From VXLM01 sp965242665 (GTDB taxonomy: Bacteria; Chloroflexota; Dehalococcoidia; Lucifugimonadales; VXLM01): DNA of 64,000 nucleotides. Under the pieces are notes generated by a model. That model had not been told where the DNA came from and did not search any database. It saw nothing but the letters and a program-made list of their open reading frames with translations. A program made the translations under genes and the position numbers. Numbering within the stretch: the first letter of the stretch is position 1; every line of letters starts with the position of its first letter. Positions 36,843-45,433 of this stretch are shown here, piece by piece. The stretch covers positions 2,418,001 to 2,482,000 of the forward strand of contig OZ251484.1 of NCBI GenBank assembly GCA_965242665.1. Reading direction: 5' to 3'.

Positions 36843-38564
36843 ATGAAGAAGGTTCTCCTGGTGTTGTTCATTGTAGTCGGCGTGGCGGCGGCGTGCGGAG
36901 ACAACAGCTCCGATACGGGGTCGGATGCAGTAGTCCAGCAGAGCGCGCCGACGCCCGAGACGGCTGCACAGGCTGAAGAGGTCGAGAGCAGGACGGGTGA
37001 AGGCGACCAAGAAACTCGCATCGAAATCCCTACCCCGGGCCCCGAGGTCGCAGCTCCCGGTGGCGGCGTATTTCGCAGGACTTGGGCAGATCCTCCAACC
37101 CTCGACCCGCATCTGACCGGCGATACGACCTCGGCCGGAGTGGTGGTCGAGATATTCAGCGGTCTTGTCGCGATCAACACCGACTTGGAGCTCGTGCCGG
37201 ACATTGCGGAAAGCTGGACTCTCGACGACACCGGCACTGTCTATACGTTTACCTTGCGCGATGGCGTAACGTTTCACAATGGAGACAGGGTGACGGCGCA
37301 AGACTTCAAGTGGTCGATCGAGCGGGCGGCGTCGCCTTCACTCGCCTCTCACCTGGCGGACACCTACCTCAACGACATCATCGGGGCGAACGACTATATC
37401 GAAGGCAACGCCGATTCGATAGAGGGCGTAACAGTCATCGACGACAGGACGCTTCAGATCGCCATAGACGCGCCGAAAGCGTACTTCCTTGCGAAGCTCA
37501 GCTATCCGACTGCGTACGTCCTGCACCAGGATACGGTCGAGAACGGCGGGCGCAACTGGTGGGTTAGCGACGCAGTCGGCACCGGCCCCTTCAAGCTCAA
37601 GGAGTACCGTATTGGCGAACGCATCGTCCTGGAACGGTTCGACGCATACTACCGCGAGCCTCGCCCGGACGTGGACGCGATCAACATGAATCTGGCAGGC
37701 GGTCAGCGCATGGCCATGTATGAGAACGACGAGATCGACGTAACGGGCGTGGGCTTGTTCGATCTCGAGCGCGTCCTCGACCCCGATGAGCCATTGAATC
37801 GGGAATTGGTCGTCGCCCCGCCTGGATTCTCAGTATCCTACATCGGCATGAACACCTCGATGCCGCCGTTCGATGACGTGCATTTCCGCAGGGCGCTCAA
37901 TCACGCCGTCGACAAAGAACTGATCGCCGACGAGGTGCTGGCGGAGCTGGTGAAGCCGGCGTACTCGATCCTGCCGCCCGGATTTCCCGGTTACACGGAC
38001 GATATCCAAGGACTTGGCTACAATCCAGATTTGGCTCGGGAGTACCTGGCGCAGTCCCAGTACGCAGACCCAGAAACCCGCCCCCGCATCGTCATCACAG
38101 TCCCAGGCACCGGCGGCACCATCGGACTCGACCTCGAAGTCATCATAGAGATGTGGAAGCAGGAACTCGGGGTGGAAGTCGAGATCCAGCAGGTCGAATG
38201 GGCGACGTACCTGGAGGACTTGGACGACCGCAAGTTCCAAGCATACGCCGGGCTCGGCTGGTCTGCGGACTATCCGGATCCGCAGGACTTCTTGGACATC
38301 CTCTTCCATACGGAGAGCGGGATGAACCATGGCAGTTACTCCAACCAAGATGTCGACGCGTTGCTGGAGGAGGCCAGGACCATCCAAGACGTGGTGAGAA
38401 GGGTCGAACTCTATAACCAGGCCGAGCAACTCATCGTCGACGACGCCGCATGGGTGCCCACGTGGTTTACTGGAGAACAGTACGCCCTCGTGAAGCCGTA
38501 CCTCAAGGGCTATCGCTTGACCCCCATGACCGTTCCGAGGCTCCAGGAAGTTCGCATCGAGTGA
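36843..38564 (+). CDS. ABC transporter substrate-binding lipoprotein, peptide/oligopeptide (family 5) type
   Basis: The 573-residue protein starts with a lipoprotein signal peptide (Cys18 in VAAACGD), then a Glu/Pro/Thr-rich spacer and a full SBP_bac_5 domain: FRRTWADPPTLDPHLTGD, VPDIAESWTLDDTGTVYTFTLRDGVTFHNGD, AVGTGPFKLKEYRIGERIVLER and VDDAAWVPTWFTGEQYALVKPY. Such proteins capture peptides, nickel or sugars for DppBCDF-type importers. No permease or ATPase gene lies next to it, so it is an orphan that must share a transporter encoded elsewhere. A 7-bp GC hairpin (38574-38591) follows the stop. Confidence 0.88.
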   Translation: MKKVLLVLFIVVGVAAACGDNSSDTGSDAVVQQSAPTPETAAQAEEVESRTGEGDQETRIEIPTPGPEVAAPGGGVFRRTWADPPTLDPHLTGDTTSAGVVVEIFSGLVAINTDLELVPDIAESWTLDDTGTVYTFTLRDGVTFHNGDRVTAQDFKWSIERAASPSLASHLADTYLNDIIGANDYIEGNADSIEGVTVIDDRTLQIAIDAPKAYFLAKLSYPTAYVLHQDTVENGGRNWWVSDAVGTGPFKLKEYRIGERIVLERFDAYYREPRPDVDAINMNLAGGQRMAMYENDEIDVTGVGLFDLERVLDPDEPLNRELVVAPPGFSVSYIGMNTSMPPFDDVHFRRALNHAVDKELIADEVLAELVKPAYSILPPGFPGYTDDIQGLGYNPDLAREYLAQSQYADPETRPRIVITVPGTGGTIGLDLEVIIEMWKQELGVEVEIQQVEWATYLEDLDDRKFQAYAGLGWSADYPDPQDFLDILFHTESGMNHGSYSNQDVDALLEEARTIQDVVRRVELYNQAEQLIVDDAAWVPTWFTGEQYALVKPYLKGYRLTPMTVPRLQEVRIE

Positions 38565-38573
38565 CGGACGCCG

Positions 38574-38591
38574 CAGCCTCTGCGGAGGCTG
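38574..38591 (+). terminator. Hairpin after the substrate-binding protein gene
   Basis: CAGCCTC, loop TGCG, GAGGCTG, nine bases after the stop codon. There is no T tract, so its strength as a terminator is uncertain. Confidence 0.45.
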
Positions 38592-38689
38592 TCGAACACG
38601 GAGAGTGCGAGAGTGCGATGGCTACGCGGCCGTCGCGCTCTTTGCGTCTGGGGCAGCCAGTGCTGTTGGAAAGATTCGTAGACCTTGAT

Positions 38690-39421
38690 TCACCTCCGCC
38701 GTGCGACGGTGATGATCTCTGGACTCCTATCAGTCAGCGGCTGTCGGTCCCAGTCTCCGAACTGTTCCTCGATTGTCAGACCGGCGCTGGACAAGAACGA
38801 AGACAGCGACTCCACACTCAGAAACCTCAACATACTTTGGCTGACCCGAGGCCGATCCCACCTTGGGCTGGTAAAGGTAACGGTGAAAGAAACAATATCT
38901 CCAACAACGGGCGTTTCCACTTGGTGGGCCATTCGTACTACGGCGCCACCATGGACAACCTCTACTGCGTTGTCAGGAATCCAGCCTTCCCATGCTCGAG
39001 CCAGCGGATTGCGAGTTTCGAACACGAAGCGGCCGTCCTCAGTGAGGGCAGACCGTACCGCAGCGAGGGACGACCGCAGTTGGTTGTCTCCAACCAACAC
39101 CTGGAATGCATGACCGGTCATTACGATGAGGTCGAACTCTCGACACCAATCGACCGATGCGACGTTACCGAGGCGCCATTCCACATCCGGACGCTTCTGT
39201 GCCTGTTGCAGCATCGCTTTGGCGGGATCGATCCCGCATAGTCGTCCTGTGTGTCCAGATTCCCGGGCCAAGTGTAGCAATGTACCTGTCCCGCAGCCGA
39301 CATCGAGCACGCTCCTCGCTGACATCACCAAAGGAAGGTAAAAGTCAAAGTCTCGCCTTCCCTCGCAGAATGAGTCATACAACTCGGCGAGGCTTGAATC
39401 GGAAAACAAGCGGTCTACCAT
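38690..39421 (-). CDS. Class I SAM-dependent methyltransferase
   Basis: The 243-residue protein has motif I VLDVGCGTGTLLHLA (about residue 38), motif II-like CGIDPAKAMLQQA, and a central FDLIVMTGHAFQVLVGDNQL segment resembling small-molecule methyltransferases of the Methyltransf_25 type. The N-terminus (ELYDSFCEGRRDFDFYLPL) is typical of this group. The substrate cannot be inferred. It stands alone between two plus-strand genes. Confidence 0.82.
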   Translation of the reverse strand: MVDRLFSDSSLAELYDSFCEGRRDFDFYLPLVMSARSVLDVGCGTGTLLHLARESGHTGRLCGIDPAKAMLQQAQKRPDVEWRLGNVASVDWCREFDLIVMTGHAFQVLVGDNQLRSSLAAVRSALTEDGRFVFETRNPLARAWEGWIPDNAVEVVHGGAVVRMAHQVETPVVGDIVSFTVTFTSPRWDRPRVSQSMLRFLSVESLSSFLSSAGLTIEEQFGDWDRQPLTDRSPEIITVARRR

Positions 39422-39606
39422 CGGCGCAGCGTAGGCGATCCATTGAGGTGCGTCAATACTGATTTCTTATCCACACTGTCAATCTGCGTCTCAGTGTGCA
39501 AGTCCTCGATTTTGCGTAGTTCGGCGTGCCGTCCTTTCCTGTAACATAGTGCGGAGGCAGACCATATATGGAGATGCCGATAGATTGGGAACGATAGGAG
39601 CATGAC

Positions 39607-41043
39607 ATGGGAAGGTTGACCGGGAAGATCATCGACAAGGCGAGCGGGGAGCCAGTGGAGGCGCGGGTGCAAGTCACCGACCCAGCGGGGAATTTCGCGC
39701 ACCCGCCCGATGCGTTGTTGAAGGTCGGGCCTGGCGCGCCCTTCTTCTATGCCGATGGAGAGTTCGACGTCGACGTCGGACGAGGCAAAGCCACGATCCT
39801 CGCAGAACGCGGCACCGAGTATGTCCCGCAAGAGGTCACCGTCGACGCCCCCCATCGAGGCGCCGTTGCAGTCGATCTGCAACTGGAGCGGTGGTCGGAG
39901 CTGGGCCAACGGGGATGGCACCCAGGCAACACGCATATCCACTACGACGAGAAAGAGACCCGTCCAGACGAGCGGCTCATGCTCGATCCGCGCGTCGAGG
40001 ATCTGCGGATGACTGCGATCAGCATCCTGAAGCGGTGGGATCTGGAATACGCGACGAACAAGTACGCGCCTGGCTTCCTCGACGAGTTCTCTTCGACGCC
40101 GTACTACGTGCAGTGCGGGGAAGAGAACCGGCACAACGCGCACGGATCCCACAGCATCGGCTACGGCCATGTAATGTTGTTGAACATCCGCAACGTCGTT
40201 CACCCCGTCAGCCGAGGCTTGCTGGTGGACGCATTCGACCCCGATTACCCACCGTTGTCCTACGCCTGCGACGACGCCCGCCGACAAGGCGGCATCGTCG
40301 TATGGTGCCATAACGGGCAAGGCATGGAGGCCCCAGTCGCAGCCGCATTGGGGAAGCTGGACGCCTTCAACCTCTTCGATCCGCAATGGATGGATCCCGA
40401 GTATGACATCTACTATCGGATGCTCAATGCCGGGTTCAAGCTGCCCGCATCGACCGGGTCGGACTGGTTCGTTAGCTCCGCGAACCGCGTCTACGCGCAC
40501 ACGGGAGGCCCATTCCAGTATGATGAGTGGCTGGAGGCCCTTCGGAAGGGTCGGACGTTCATCACCAACGGGCCTGCTCTCTGGCTGACCGTAGCCGACC
40601 AGACCCTCGGCGAGGAAATATACACCCCCGCGGATCGGACGCTTCCTGCCGGCGCGTCGTGGCGGTCGCAGTACGCCGTGCACCGCGCGGAGATCGTCTT
40701 CAACGGAACGGTCGTTGCCGCGGAGTCGTATCCCGATGGCTCGTGGAGGGGTGCGTTGGATGCGGACGTGATCATCCCCAACGACGGGTGGATCGCCGCG
40801 CGGCTGTTCAGCAACGCCAGGGACAGCTTCGCCCAGCCGATATGGGCGCACACCAGCCCGATCTATGTCAAGACCGGCGTCGCCTCTCCCGAACGAATGG
40901 AGGCAGCCCGCTGGTTCGTCGACCATATCGAGAAGTCCCTCGAATGGGCAGCGAAGAAGGGCAAGTTCTATACCGACGGCCAACGCAAGGAAGTCATGGA
41001 CTTGTTCAAGCAAGGGCAGGCAGTGTATCAGGGGATGATGTAA
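39607..41043 (+). CDS. CehA/McbA-type metallohydrolase
   Basis: The 478-residue protein has an N-terminal carboxypeptidase-regulatory-like beta domain (GRLTGKIIDKASGEPVEARVQV, about residues 1-90), then a PHP-like metallohydrolase domain with GWHPGNTHIHYDEKE, IVVWCHNGQG and ASTGSDWFVSSANRVY. This layout is that of the CehA/McbA family, named for carbaryl hydrolases; natural substrates are mostly unknown. ATG 39607 follows AGGAG (39596-39600). No signal peptide is evident. Confidence 0.75.
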   Translation: MGRLTGKIIDKASGEPVEARVQVTDPAGNFAHPPDALLKVGPGAPFFYADGEFDVDVGRGKATILAERGTEYVPQEVTVDAPHRGAVAVDLQLERWSELGQRGWHPGNTHIHYDEKETRPDERLMLDPRVEDLRMTAISILKRWDLEYATNKYAPGFLDEFSSTPYYVQCGEENRHNAHGSHSIGYGHVMLLNIRNVVHPVSRGLLVDAFDPDYPPLSYACDDARRQGGIVVWCHNGQGMEAPVAAALGKLDAFNLFDPQWMDPEYDIYYRMLNAGFKLPASTGSDWFVSSANRVYAHTGGPFQYDEWLEALRKGRTFITNGPALWLTVADQTLGEEIYTPADRTLPAGASWRSQYAVHRAEIVFNGTVVAAESYPDGSWRGALDADVIIPNDGWIAARLFSNARDSFAQPIWAHTSPIYVKTGVASPERMEAARWFVDHIEKSLEWAAKKGKFYTDGQRKEVMDLFKQGQAVYQGMM

Positions 41044-41062
41044 AGGAACTGCAGAGGGGTAC

Positions 41063-41338
41063 ATGATGCCAGAGAATCTCCATCGGAATGCGGATGCGGA
41101 AAAGAGGGTCGCACAACTGGGCCTGCGTCTGATTGAGGAAGCCATTTTGACTCTGTTGCGCAGCAGGCCGGAAGGGCTGGGAAACTCGGAGATTGCAAAA
41201 CAGATAAACCTCAAGTCAGAAATTCGAGGCAAATACAAGAACCTTCTGACTCATTCCGTGCTTGGCGGCCTTCTTGACAAAGGGGAGGTTGCGCAAGACG
41301 ATAGCACCAAACGATGGACGAACCTGGAAGGCCGCTGA
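41063..41338 (+). CDS. Small winged-helix-like hypothetical protein
   Basis: The 91-residue protein is not assigned. ILTLLRSRPEGLGNSEIAKQI followed by LLTHSVLGGLLDKGEVAQDD and KRW reads as a winged-helix DNA-binding unit. Such domains often accompany restriction-modification genes, and a truncated methyltransferase lies at 44658-44858, but a link is speculative. It starts 19 bases after the CehA/McbA gene; two adjacent ATG codons (41063 and 41066) are possible starts. Confidence 0.55.
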   Translation: MMPENLHRNADAEKRVAQLGLRLIEEAILTLLRSRPEGLGNSEIAKQINLKSEIRGKYKNLLTHSVLGGLLDKGEVAQDDSTKRWTNLEGR

Positions 41339-41370
41339 TGCCACCGGCCCCCGTATTTCTCGTGGAATGA

Positions 41371-41379
41371 TGCTACGAT
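41371..41379 (+). promoter_or_regulatory. Extended -10 promoter giving a probable leaderless mRNA
   Basis: TGC followed by TACGAT at 41374-41379 ends only seven bases before the ATG at 41387. Transcription would start at or next to the initiation codon, and no ribosome binding site is present. Confidence 0.4.
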
Positions 41380-41386
41380 ATGCACG

Positions 41387-42289
41387 ATGGCGCTTTTGAG
41401 TCTGCGGTATGGTGCTGGGTTTGCGAGACGAGCGGCGACGGTCGTCTTGGCCGTCGTAATCGTTGGAGCGCTGGTGAGGTGTACCAACGTGCTGGACAGA
41501 TACTTCATCTACTTCCCGAGCAGGGAACTCGAGGCGACACCGGGGGACGCCGGCATGGAATTCGAGGATGTCGAGTTTCGCGCATCGGACGGAGTCGCCC
41601 TGCATGGTTGGTTCGTGCCTGGGTCCGGAGATGCGACGTTGGTCTGGTTCCACGGGAACGGCGGGAATATAAGCCATCGCGTCGGCAATATCGCCGAGAT
41701 CAATAGACGGCTGGGCGTCAACATCTTCATCTTCGACTACCGCGGCTACGGGAGGAGCGAGGGGTCGCCCAATGAGTCCGGTACGTACATGGACGCGGAC
41801 GCCGCTGTCGCGTATGTGCAAGCGCGGGATGACGTGGATCCGGAGAAGATCATCTACTTTGGTCGGTCGCTCGGGTGCGCGGTCGCGTCCGAGACTGCGC
41901 TCATGCGCCCTCCGCGCGCGTTGATTTGCGAGTCGGGGTTTACCTCCGTCAAAGCGATGGCCAGGAGCGCGTACTCATTCTTGCCCGGCATCCAGTTTCT
42001 CGTTACCACAAGGTACGATACCTTGTCGAAGATTGCGCGCGTGTCTACCCCGGTGATGGTCCTGCACGGCGACCGGGACGATATCGTGCCGTTTTCCATG
42101 GGCGAGGAGCTGTTCGAGGCCGCGAATGAGCCCAAGCGCTTCTATGCCATACGCGGCGCCGGGCACAACGATACCTATCTTGCCGGGGGCGGCGCGTACT
42201 TCGCCGCGATGGGAGCGTTCGTCGAGGACGCGATGGGACAGGCGCAAGATGAAAGGCCCGATACGCCGCGGCAGCAAACAACGCCATGA
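41387..42289 (+). CDS. Membrane-anchored alpha/beta hydrolase, BEM46/ABHD13-like
   Basis: The 300-residue protein has one N-terminal transmembrane segment (about residues 12-30) and an alpha/beta-hydrolase domain: LVWFHGNGGNISHR (oxyanion region), FDYRGYGRSEG, the nucleophile elbow YFGRSLGCAVASE, LHGDRDDIVPF for the catalytic Asp and GAGHNDTY for the His. All triad residues are present. This subgroup contains esterases or thioesterases of unknown substrate. A truncated copy of the neighbouring membrane gene family follows directly. Confidence 0.8.
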   Translation: MALLSLRYGAGFARRAATVVLAVVIVGALVRCTNVLDRYFIYFPSRELEATPGDAGMEFEDVEFRASDGVALHGWFVPGSGDATLVWFHGNGGNISHRVGNIAEINRRLGVNIFIFDYRGYGRSEGSPNESGTYMDADAAVAYVQARDDVDPEKIIYFGRSLGCAVASETALMRPPRALICESGFTSVKAMARSAYSFLPGIQFLVTTRYDTLSKIARVSTPVMVLHGDRDDIVPFSMGEELFEAANEPKRFYAIRGAGHNDTYLAGGGAYFAAMGAFVEDAMGQAQDERPDTPRQQTTP

Positions 42290-42395
42290 CCAGCGGCGGG
42301 CGCGATCTATCAGATCCGCACGAACCTGCGGTACAGATAGACGCCGCGCGTTCCGTTTCTGTCCAACTACGACTAACTCCGGTGCGACGGGTTCG

Positions 42396-42495
42396 CCGCC
42401 GTCCCATTCGGAACATCACGGTAGCAGGGATCGGCATGGCGGCAATGATCCTCGTTTTCGTGTGGTACTACCGCTATCTCCTGCTCTTGCTACAA
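42396..42495 (+). pseudogene. 3' remnant of a third copy of the duplicated membrane gene
   Basis: The reading RRPIRNITVAGIGMAAMIL followed by WYYRYL matches the last about 35 residues of both genes downstream. The first about 260 residues are missing, and an extra base near the end moves the stop out of frame. The intergenic sequence after it also matches that after each intact copy. Confidence 0.7.
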
Positions 42496-42566
42496 TGTAG
42501 CGGCAGACCGCCTTCCGCACGTCCGCGCGGCGATAGAAATCCTAGACCAGAGGACTCCAAAGCGCG

Positions 42567-43442
42567 ATGTCATACATCCTGTATATACTGACGCCGTACC
42601 GCTACCAGATCCTAGCGGCCCTCTCCTTGCTACTGATTGCAGAGATGGCGCTTGTCGGCATTGACCTCGTTCCCATCGAATATGAATGGACGATCGGGTG
42701 GCTCACGTTCTTCACCATAGTAGCTTGGGCGGGGATAGCCGTCGTAATCGGCGTTGCCGCGCCCGCAGGCGGAGACGCACCGAAGCGCCGCGGCCATATC
42801 ATATGGATCCTTTCACCAGCTCTATTCGCAATGCTCGTTCTCTTGGCAATTAGGGGCGAGAATATATTTCAAGCGCAATTTCTGCTTGACCTCATCCAGT
42901 TGCCATATTTGCTCGTGCTCGTCATGGTTTGGATAGGAATGGTCGTGATTGTCGGGGTGACTGCGAACGTAGAGCACAGCAAGAAGACATATCTGATAAT
43001 GAGTGTCCTCCCGCTCTCGATGCTCACACAGATAATGTTATCTGGGCCTGCAGGCTATCTGTTAAACGATCTATTTACCCCGGTTGCCTTTCTATTAAAT
43101 TCTCTGGTGATCGGAGCAGTTCTCCGACGAACAGTGTTGCCCGACAAGTCCTGGATCGTACTTGCCATGATCTCTTTGGGGATCTCTGCAGTCTCATTTG
43201 TTGCTCGCATAGCTCTTGAGGCTTTGTTAATCGCCAGTATGGCTGGTCCAGTTGTCGGTCTATTCAATGTTGTTTTTATAGCTATTACCGTGTTTTTTTC
43301 TCTCATATTTTCTGTGCCTTTGACCGTGCTCATTGGAACGATGCGCCGTCCTATTCGGAACATCACGGTCGCAGGCGTCGGCCTGGCGGCAATGATTCTC
43401 GATTTCTGGTGGTACTACTACCTGTCTCTTATTACAATGTAG
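42567..43442 (+). CDS. Multi-pass membrane protein, tandem paralogue 1
   Basis: The 291-residue protein has about eight hydrophobic helices and no recognised domain. Landmarks are the N-terminal MSYILYILTPYRYQILAAL, the loop APKRRGHIIWI and the C-terminal MRRPIRNITVAGVGLAAMI. Base composition is more AT-rich than the neighbours, with runs such as GTGTTTTTTTC. It shares start, end and flanks with the gene at 43509-44483. Confidence 0.65.
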   Translation: MSYILYILTPYRYQILAALSLLLIAEMALVGIDLVPIEYEWTIGWLTFFTIVAWAGIAVVIGVAAPAGGDAPKRRGHIIWILSPALFAMLVLLAIRGENIFQAQFLLDLIQLPYLLVLVMVWIGMVVIVGVTANVEHSKKTYLIMSVLPLSMLTQIMLSGPAGYLLNDLFTPVAFLLNSLVIGAVLRRTVLPDKSWIVLAMISLGISAVSFVARIALEALLIASMAGPVVGLFNVVFIAITVFFSLIFSVPLTVLIGTMRRPIRNITVAGVGLAAMILDFWWYYYLSLITM

Positions 43443-43508
43443 CGGCAGACCGCCTTCCGCACGTCTGCGTGGCGATAGAAACCCTAGATCAGAGGATTCC
43501 AAAGCGCG

Positions 43509-44483
43509 ATGTCATACATCCTGCATATACTGACGCCGTACCGCTACCCGATCCTAGCGGCCCTCTCCCTGCTACTGATTGCAGAAATGGCGCTTGCCGG
43601 CGTCAATCTCGTTCCCATCGAATATGAGGGGGCGCTCGGTTGGCTCATGTTCCTCACCATAGTAGCTTGGGCGGGGATAGCCGTCGTAATCGGCGTCGCT
43701 CCGACACCAGGTGGAGACGTGCCGCAGAACGTCCCGAACATATACGTCCCCGACTTCAGCGTCGACGAGCCGGTAGGCGGAAACGAACCGAAGCGCCGCG
43801 GCCATATCATATGGATTCTTTCACCGGCTCTATTCGCAATGCTCGTTCTCTTGGCAATTTGGGGCGCGAATATATTTCAAGCGCAATTTCTGCTTGACCT
43901 CATCCGGTTGCCATATATTTCCGCGCTCATCATGGTTTGGATAGGAATGGTCGTGATCGTCGGGGCAACTGCGAACGTAGAGTCCAGAAAGAAGACATAT
44001 CTGATAATGAATGTCTTCCCGCTTTTGGTACTCGTATTGTCCGGGCTGTTTATGATTGGCTCCTATAGATTAAGTACATCGATCCAACCTGTTGCTGATC
44101 TAGGTTGCCTGCTTGGAGCCCTGGTTGTCTTTCTATTATATTCTCTGGTGATCGGCGCAGTTCTCCGACGAACGATGTTGCCTGACCGAGATGCGTCTTG
44201 GATCACGCTTGCCGTGATCACCGTTGTAATCTCGGCAGTCTCCTTTGTTCCTGTTGGAGTTGCTGTGCTACTCGCTATTCCTACAGGAAGTTGTAATGAC
44301 TGCCCTGGCGAAGTTGTCGCTCTAATTTTTGGTTTTCTTATAGTTATTCCAGTGGTTTTGTCTCTTACATTCTCTGTGTCTTTGACCATCCTCACTGGAA
44401 CGATGCGCCGTCCTATTCGGAACATCACGGTAGCGGGCATCGGCATGGCAGCAATGATTCTTCTGTCTCTTGATGCAATGTAG
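43509..44483 (+). CDS. Multi-pass membrane protein, tandem paralogue 2
   Basis: The 324-residue protein is closely related to the preceding gene; the first about 70 residues and last about 25 are nearly identical. It differs by an insertion (PQNVPNIYVPDFSVDEPVGG) in the first cytoplasmic or periplasmic loop and by a more divergent second half. It has about eight helices and no recognised domain. Identical flanks show it arose by segmental duplication with a period of about 0.95-1.06 kb. Confidence 0.65.
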   Translation: MSYILHILTPYRYPILAALSLLLIAEMALAGVNLVPIEYEGALGWLMFLTIVAWAGIAVVIGVAPTPGGDVPQNVPNIYVPDFSVDEPVGGNEPKRRGHIIWILSPALFAMLVLLAIWGANIFQAQFLLDLIRLPYISALIMVWIGMVVIVGATANVESRKKTYLIMNVFPLLVLVLSGLFMIGSYRLSTSIQPVADLGCLLGALVVFLLYSLVIGAVLRRTMLPDRDASWITLAVITVVISAVSFVPVGVAVLLAIPTGSCNDCPGEVVALIFGFLIVIPVVLSLTFSVSLTILTGTMRRPIRNITVAGIGMAAMILLSLDAM

Positions 44484-44504
44484 CGACAGACCGCCTTCCG
44501 CGCG

Positions 44505-44645
44505 GCAGCAGGGGTTCCGTTTACTTTTGCGGCGTATGTTCAAGTGGGAATCCGCAACTGGGTTTGGGTCGCATGGCTAGTCATAGCCACACTGGGCATC
44601 GTAGTGGCTATACTGGATTCTTGGGGTGTGTTGCCATACCCGTAG
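44505..44645 (+). pseudogene. Possible C-terminal fragment of a membrane protein
   Basis: An open stretch of 46 codons without a start codon ends RNWVWVAWLVIATLGIVV then ILDSWGVLPYP and a stop. It looks like a terminal transmembrane helix and tail. Its first part overlaps the left inverted repeat of element B, so it may be partly transposon end rather than gene. Confidence 0.3.
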
Positions 44646-44679
44646 ATGTGTCCAAGATTACCATGCCGCAAAAGTAGAC
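44519..44679. mobile_element. MITE-like element B bounded by 17-bp inverted repeats
   Basis: The left end GTTTACTTTTGCGGCGT (44519-44535) and the reverse complement of the right end (44663-44679, GTCTACTTTTGCGGCAT) differ at two of 17 positions and match the ends of element A at 6139-6408. The interior is 127 bp and has no transposase. The right end truncates a methyltransferase fragment. Confidence 0.45.
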
Positions 44680-44858
44680 GGTACGTCCTTGTACGACACG
44701 TTGACGCTGGCCTTCGTCGTCCCCTCGAACGCGGCCCCCCTGTTGAACGGCGGGTCGGTCGCGATGAGGTCGACGCTCTGGGAATCCAACCCCCGCAGTA
44801 CGGGCAGGTTGTCCTCGAGGAAGAACGTGCGGTTGTATGCTATACTGTTCTTGGTCAA
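44658..44858 (-). pseudogene. N-terminal fragment of a DNA methyltransferase
   Basis: The 66-codon frame reads NRTFFLEDNLPVLRGLDSQS then VDLIATDPPFNRG, the opening and DPPF catalytic motif of DNA adenine or cytosine-N4 methylases of the beta class. Intact members exceed 250 residues; here the frame ends with VPSTFAAW and a stop inside the inverted repeat of element B. The SAM-binding motif, which lies C-terminal in this class, is gone, so it should be inactive. Confidence 0.75.
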
Positions 44859-44882
44859 GGTAGCCTACTCCTACTTTGGCTG

Positions 44883-44916
44883 GGTCGCTGGGGGTTGACC
44901 ATAGCCCCCAGCGACC
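44883..44916. terminator. Strong hairpin, 12-bp stem
   Basis: GGTCGCTGGGGG (44883-44894) and CCCCCAGCGACC (44905-44916) form a perfect stem with a 10-base loop, upstream of the methyltransferase fragment. It is followed by CGACTCTTG on the plus strand, without a clear T tract, so it could be a terminator or a leftover element end. Confidence 0.5.
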
Positions 44917-45079
44917 GACTCTTGTAGTACTGTTGTTCCTTTCATCAAGCTATCCTACGATGGGAGGAAACGCTTGTCAACTACAATGCAAGCGGCCGTG
45001 GGTTCCGCTGCCTCTTGCGGGGCGGGGGGAGTTGCTATGCGCGCGGGTGGGGTGCAGGCCTCTAGATTCCCGCCTTCGC

Positions 45080-45342
45080 GGGAATGACGTGGGAGGGTGT
45101 GGGAATGACGTGGACGGGGTGCGGGAATGACGTGGGAGGGTGTGGGAATGACGTGGACGGGGTGCGGGAATGACGTGGGAGGGTGTGGGAATGACGTGGA
45201 CGGGGTGCGGGAATGACGTGGGAGGGTGTGGGAATGACGTGGACGGGGCGCGGGAATGACGTGGGTGGGTGCGGGAATGACGTGGGAGGGTGTGGGAGTG
45301 ACGTAGGAGGGTGCGGGAATGACGTGGATGGGGTGCGGGAAT
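45080..45342 (-). repeat. Tandem array of 21/22-bp units (dRS3-like family)
   Basis: Twelve units of GGGAATGACGT plus 10-11 bases start at 45080, 45101, 45123, 45144, 45166, 45187, 45209, 45230, 45252, 45273, 45294 and 45315, followed by a partial unit at 45337. Two variants (one ending GGGAGGGTGT, one ending GGACGGGGTGC) mostly alternate, giving a 43-bp higher-order period. The first unit is preceded by ATTCCCGCCTTCGCGGGAAT, an ATTCCC-N8-GGGAAT palindrome. The same family in reverse orientation occurs at 6190-6336. The rest of 44859-45433 has no gene. Confidence 0.92.
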
Positions 45343-45433
45343 AGGGTTACTCGGCGGAATTGCGAGGGTCTCCGCGCGCAGTGCGGAACCATGTACAATA
45401 CATCCTGCACATGCCGCATGATTGGGGAATTCC

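Noticed and set aside
45080..45342. CRISPR array
   Set aside because: The units are contiguous 21/22-bp repeats with no unique spacers and there are no cas genes in the window.
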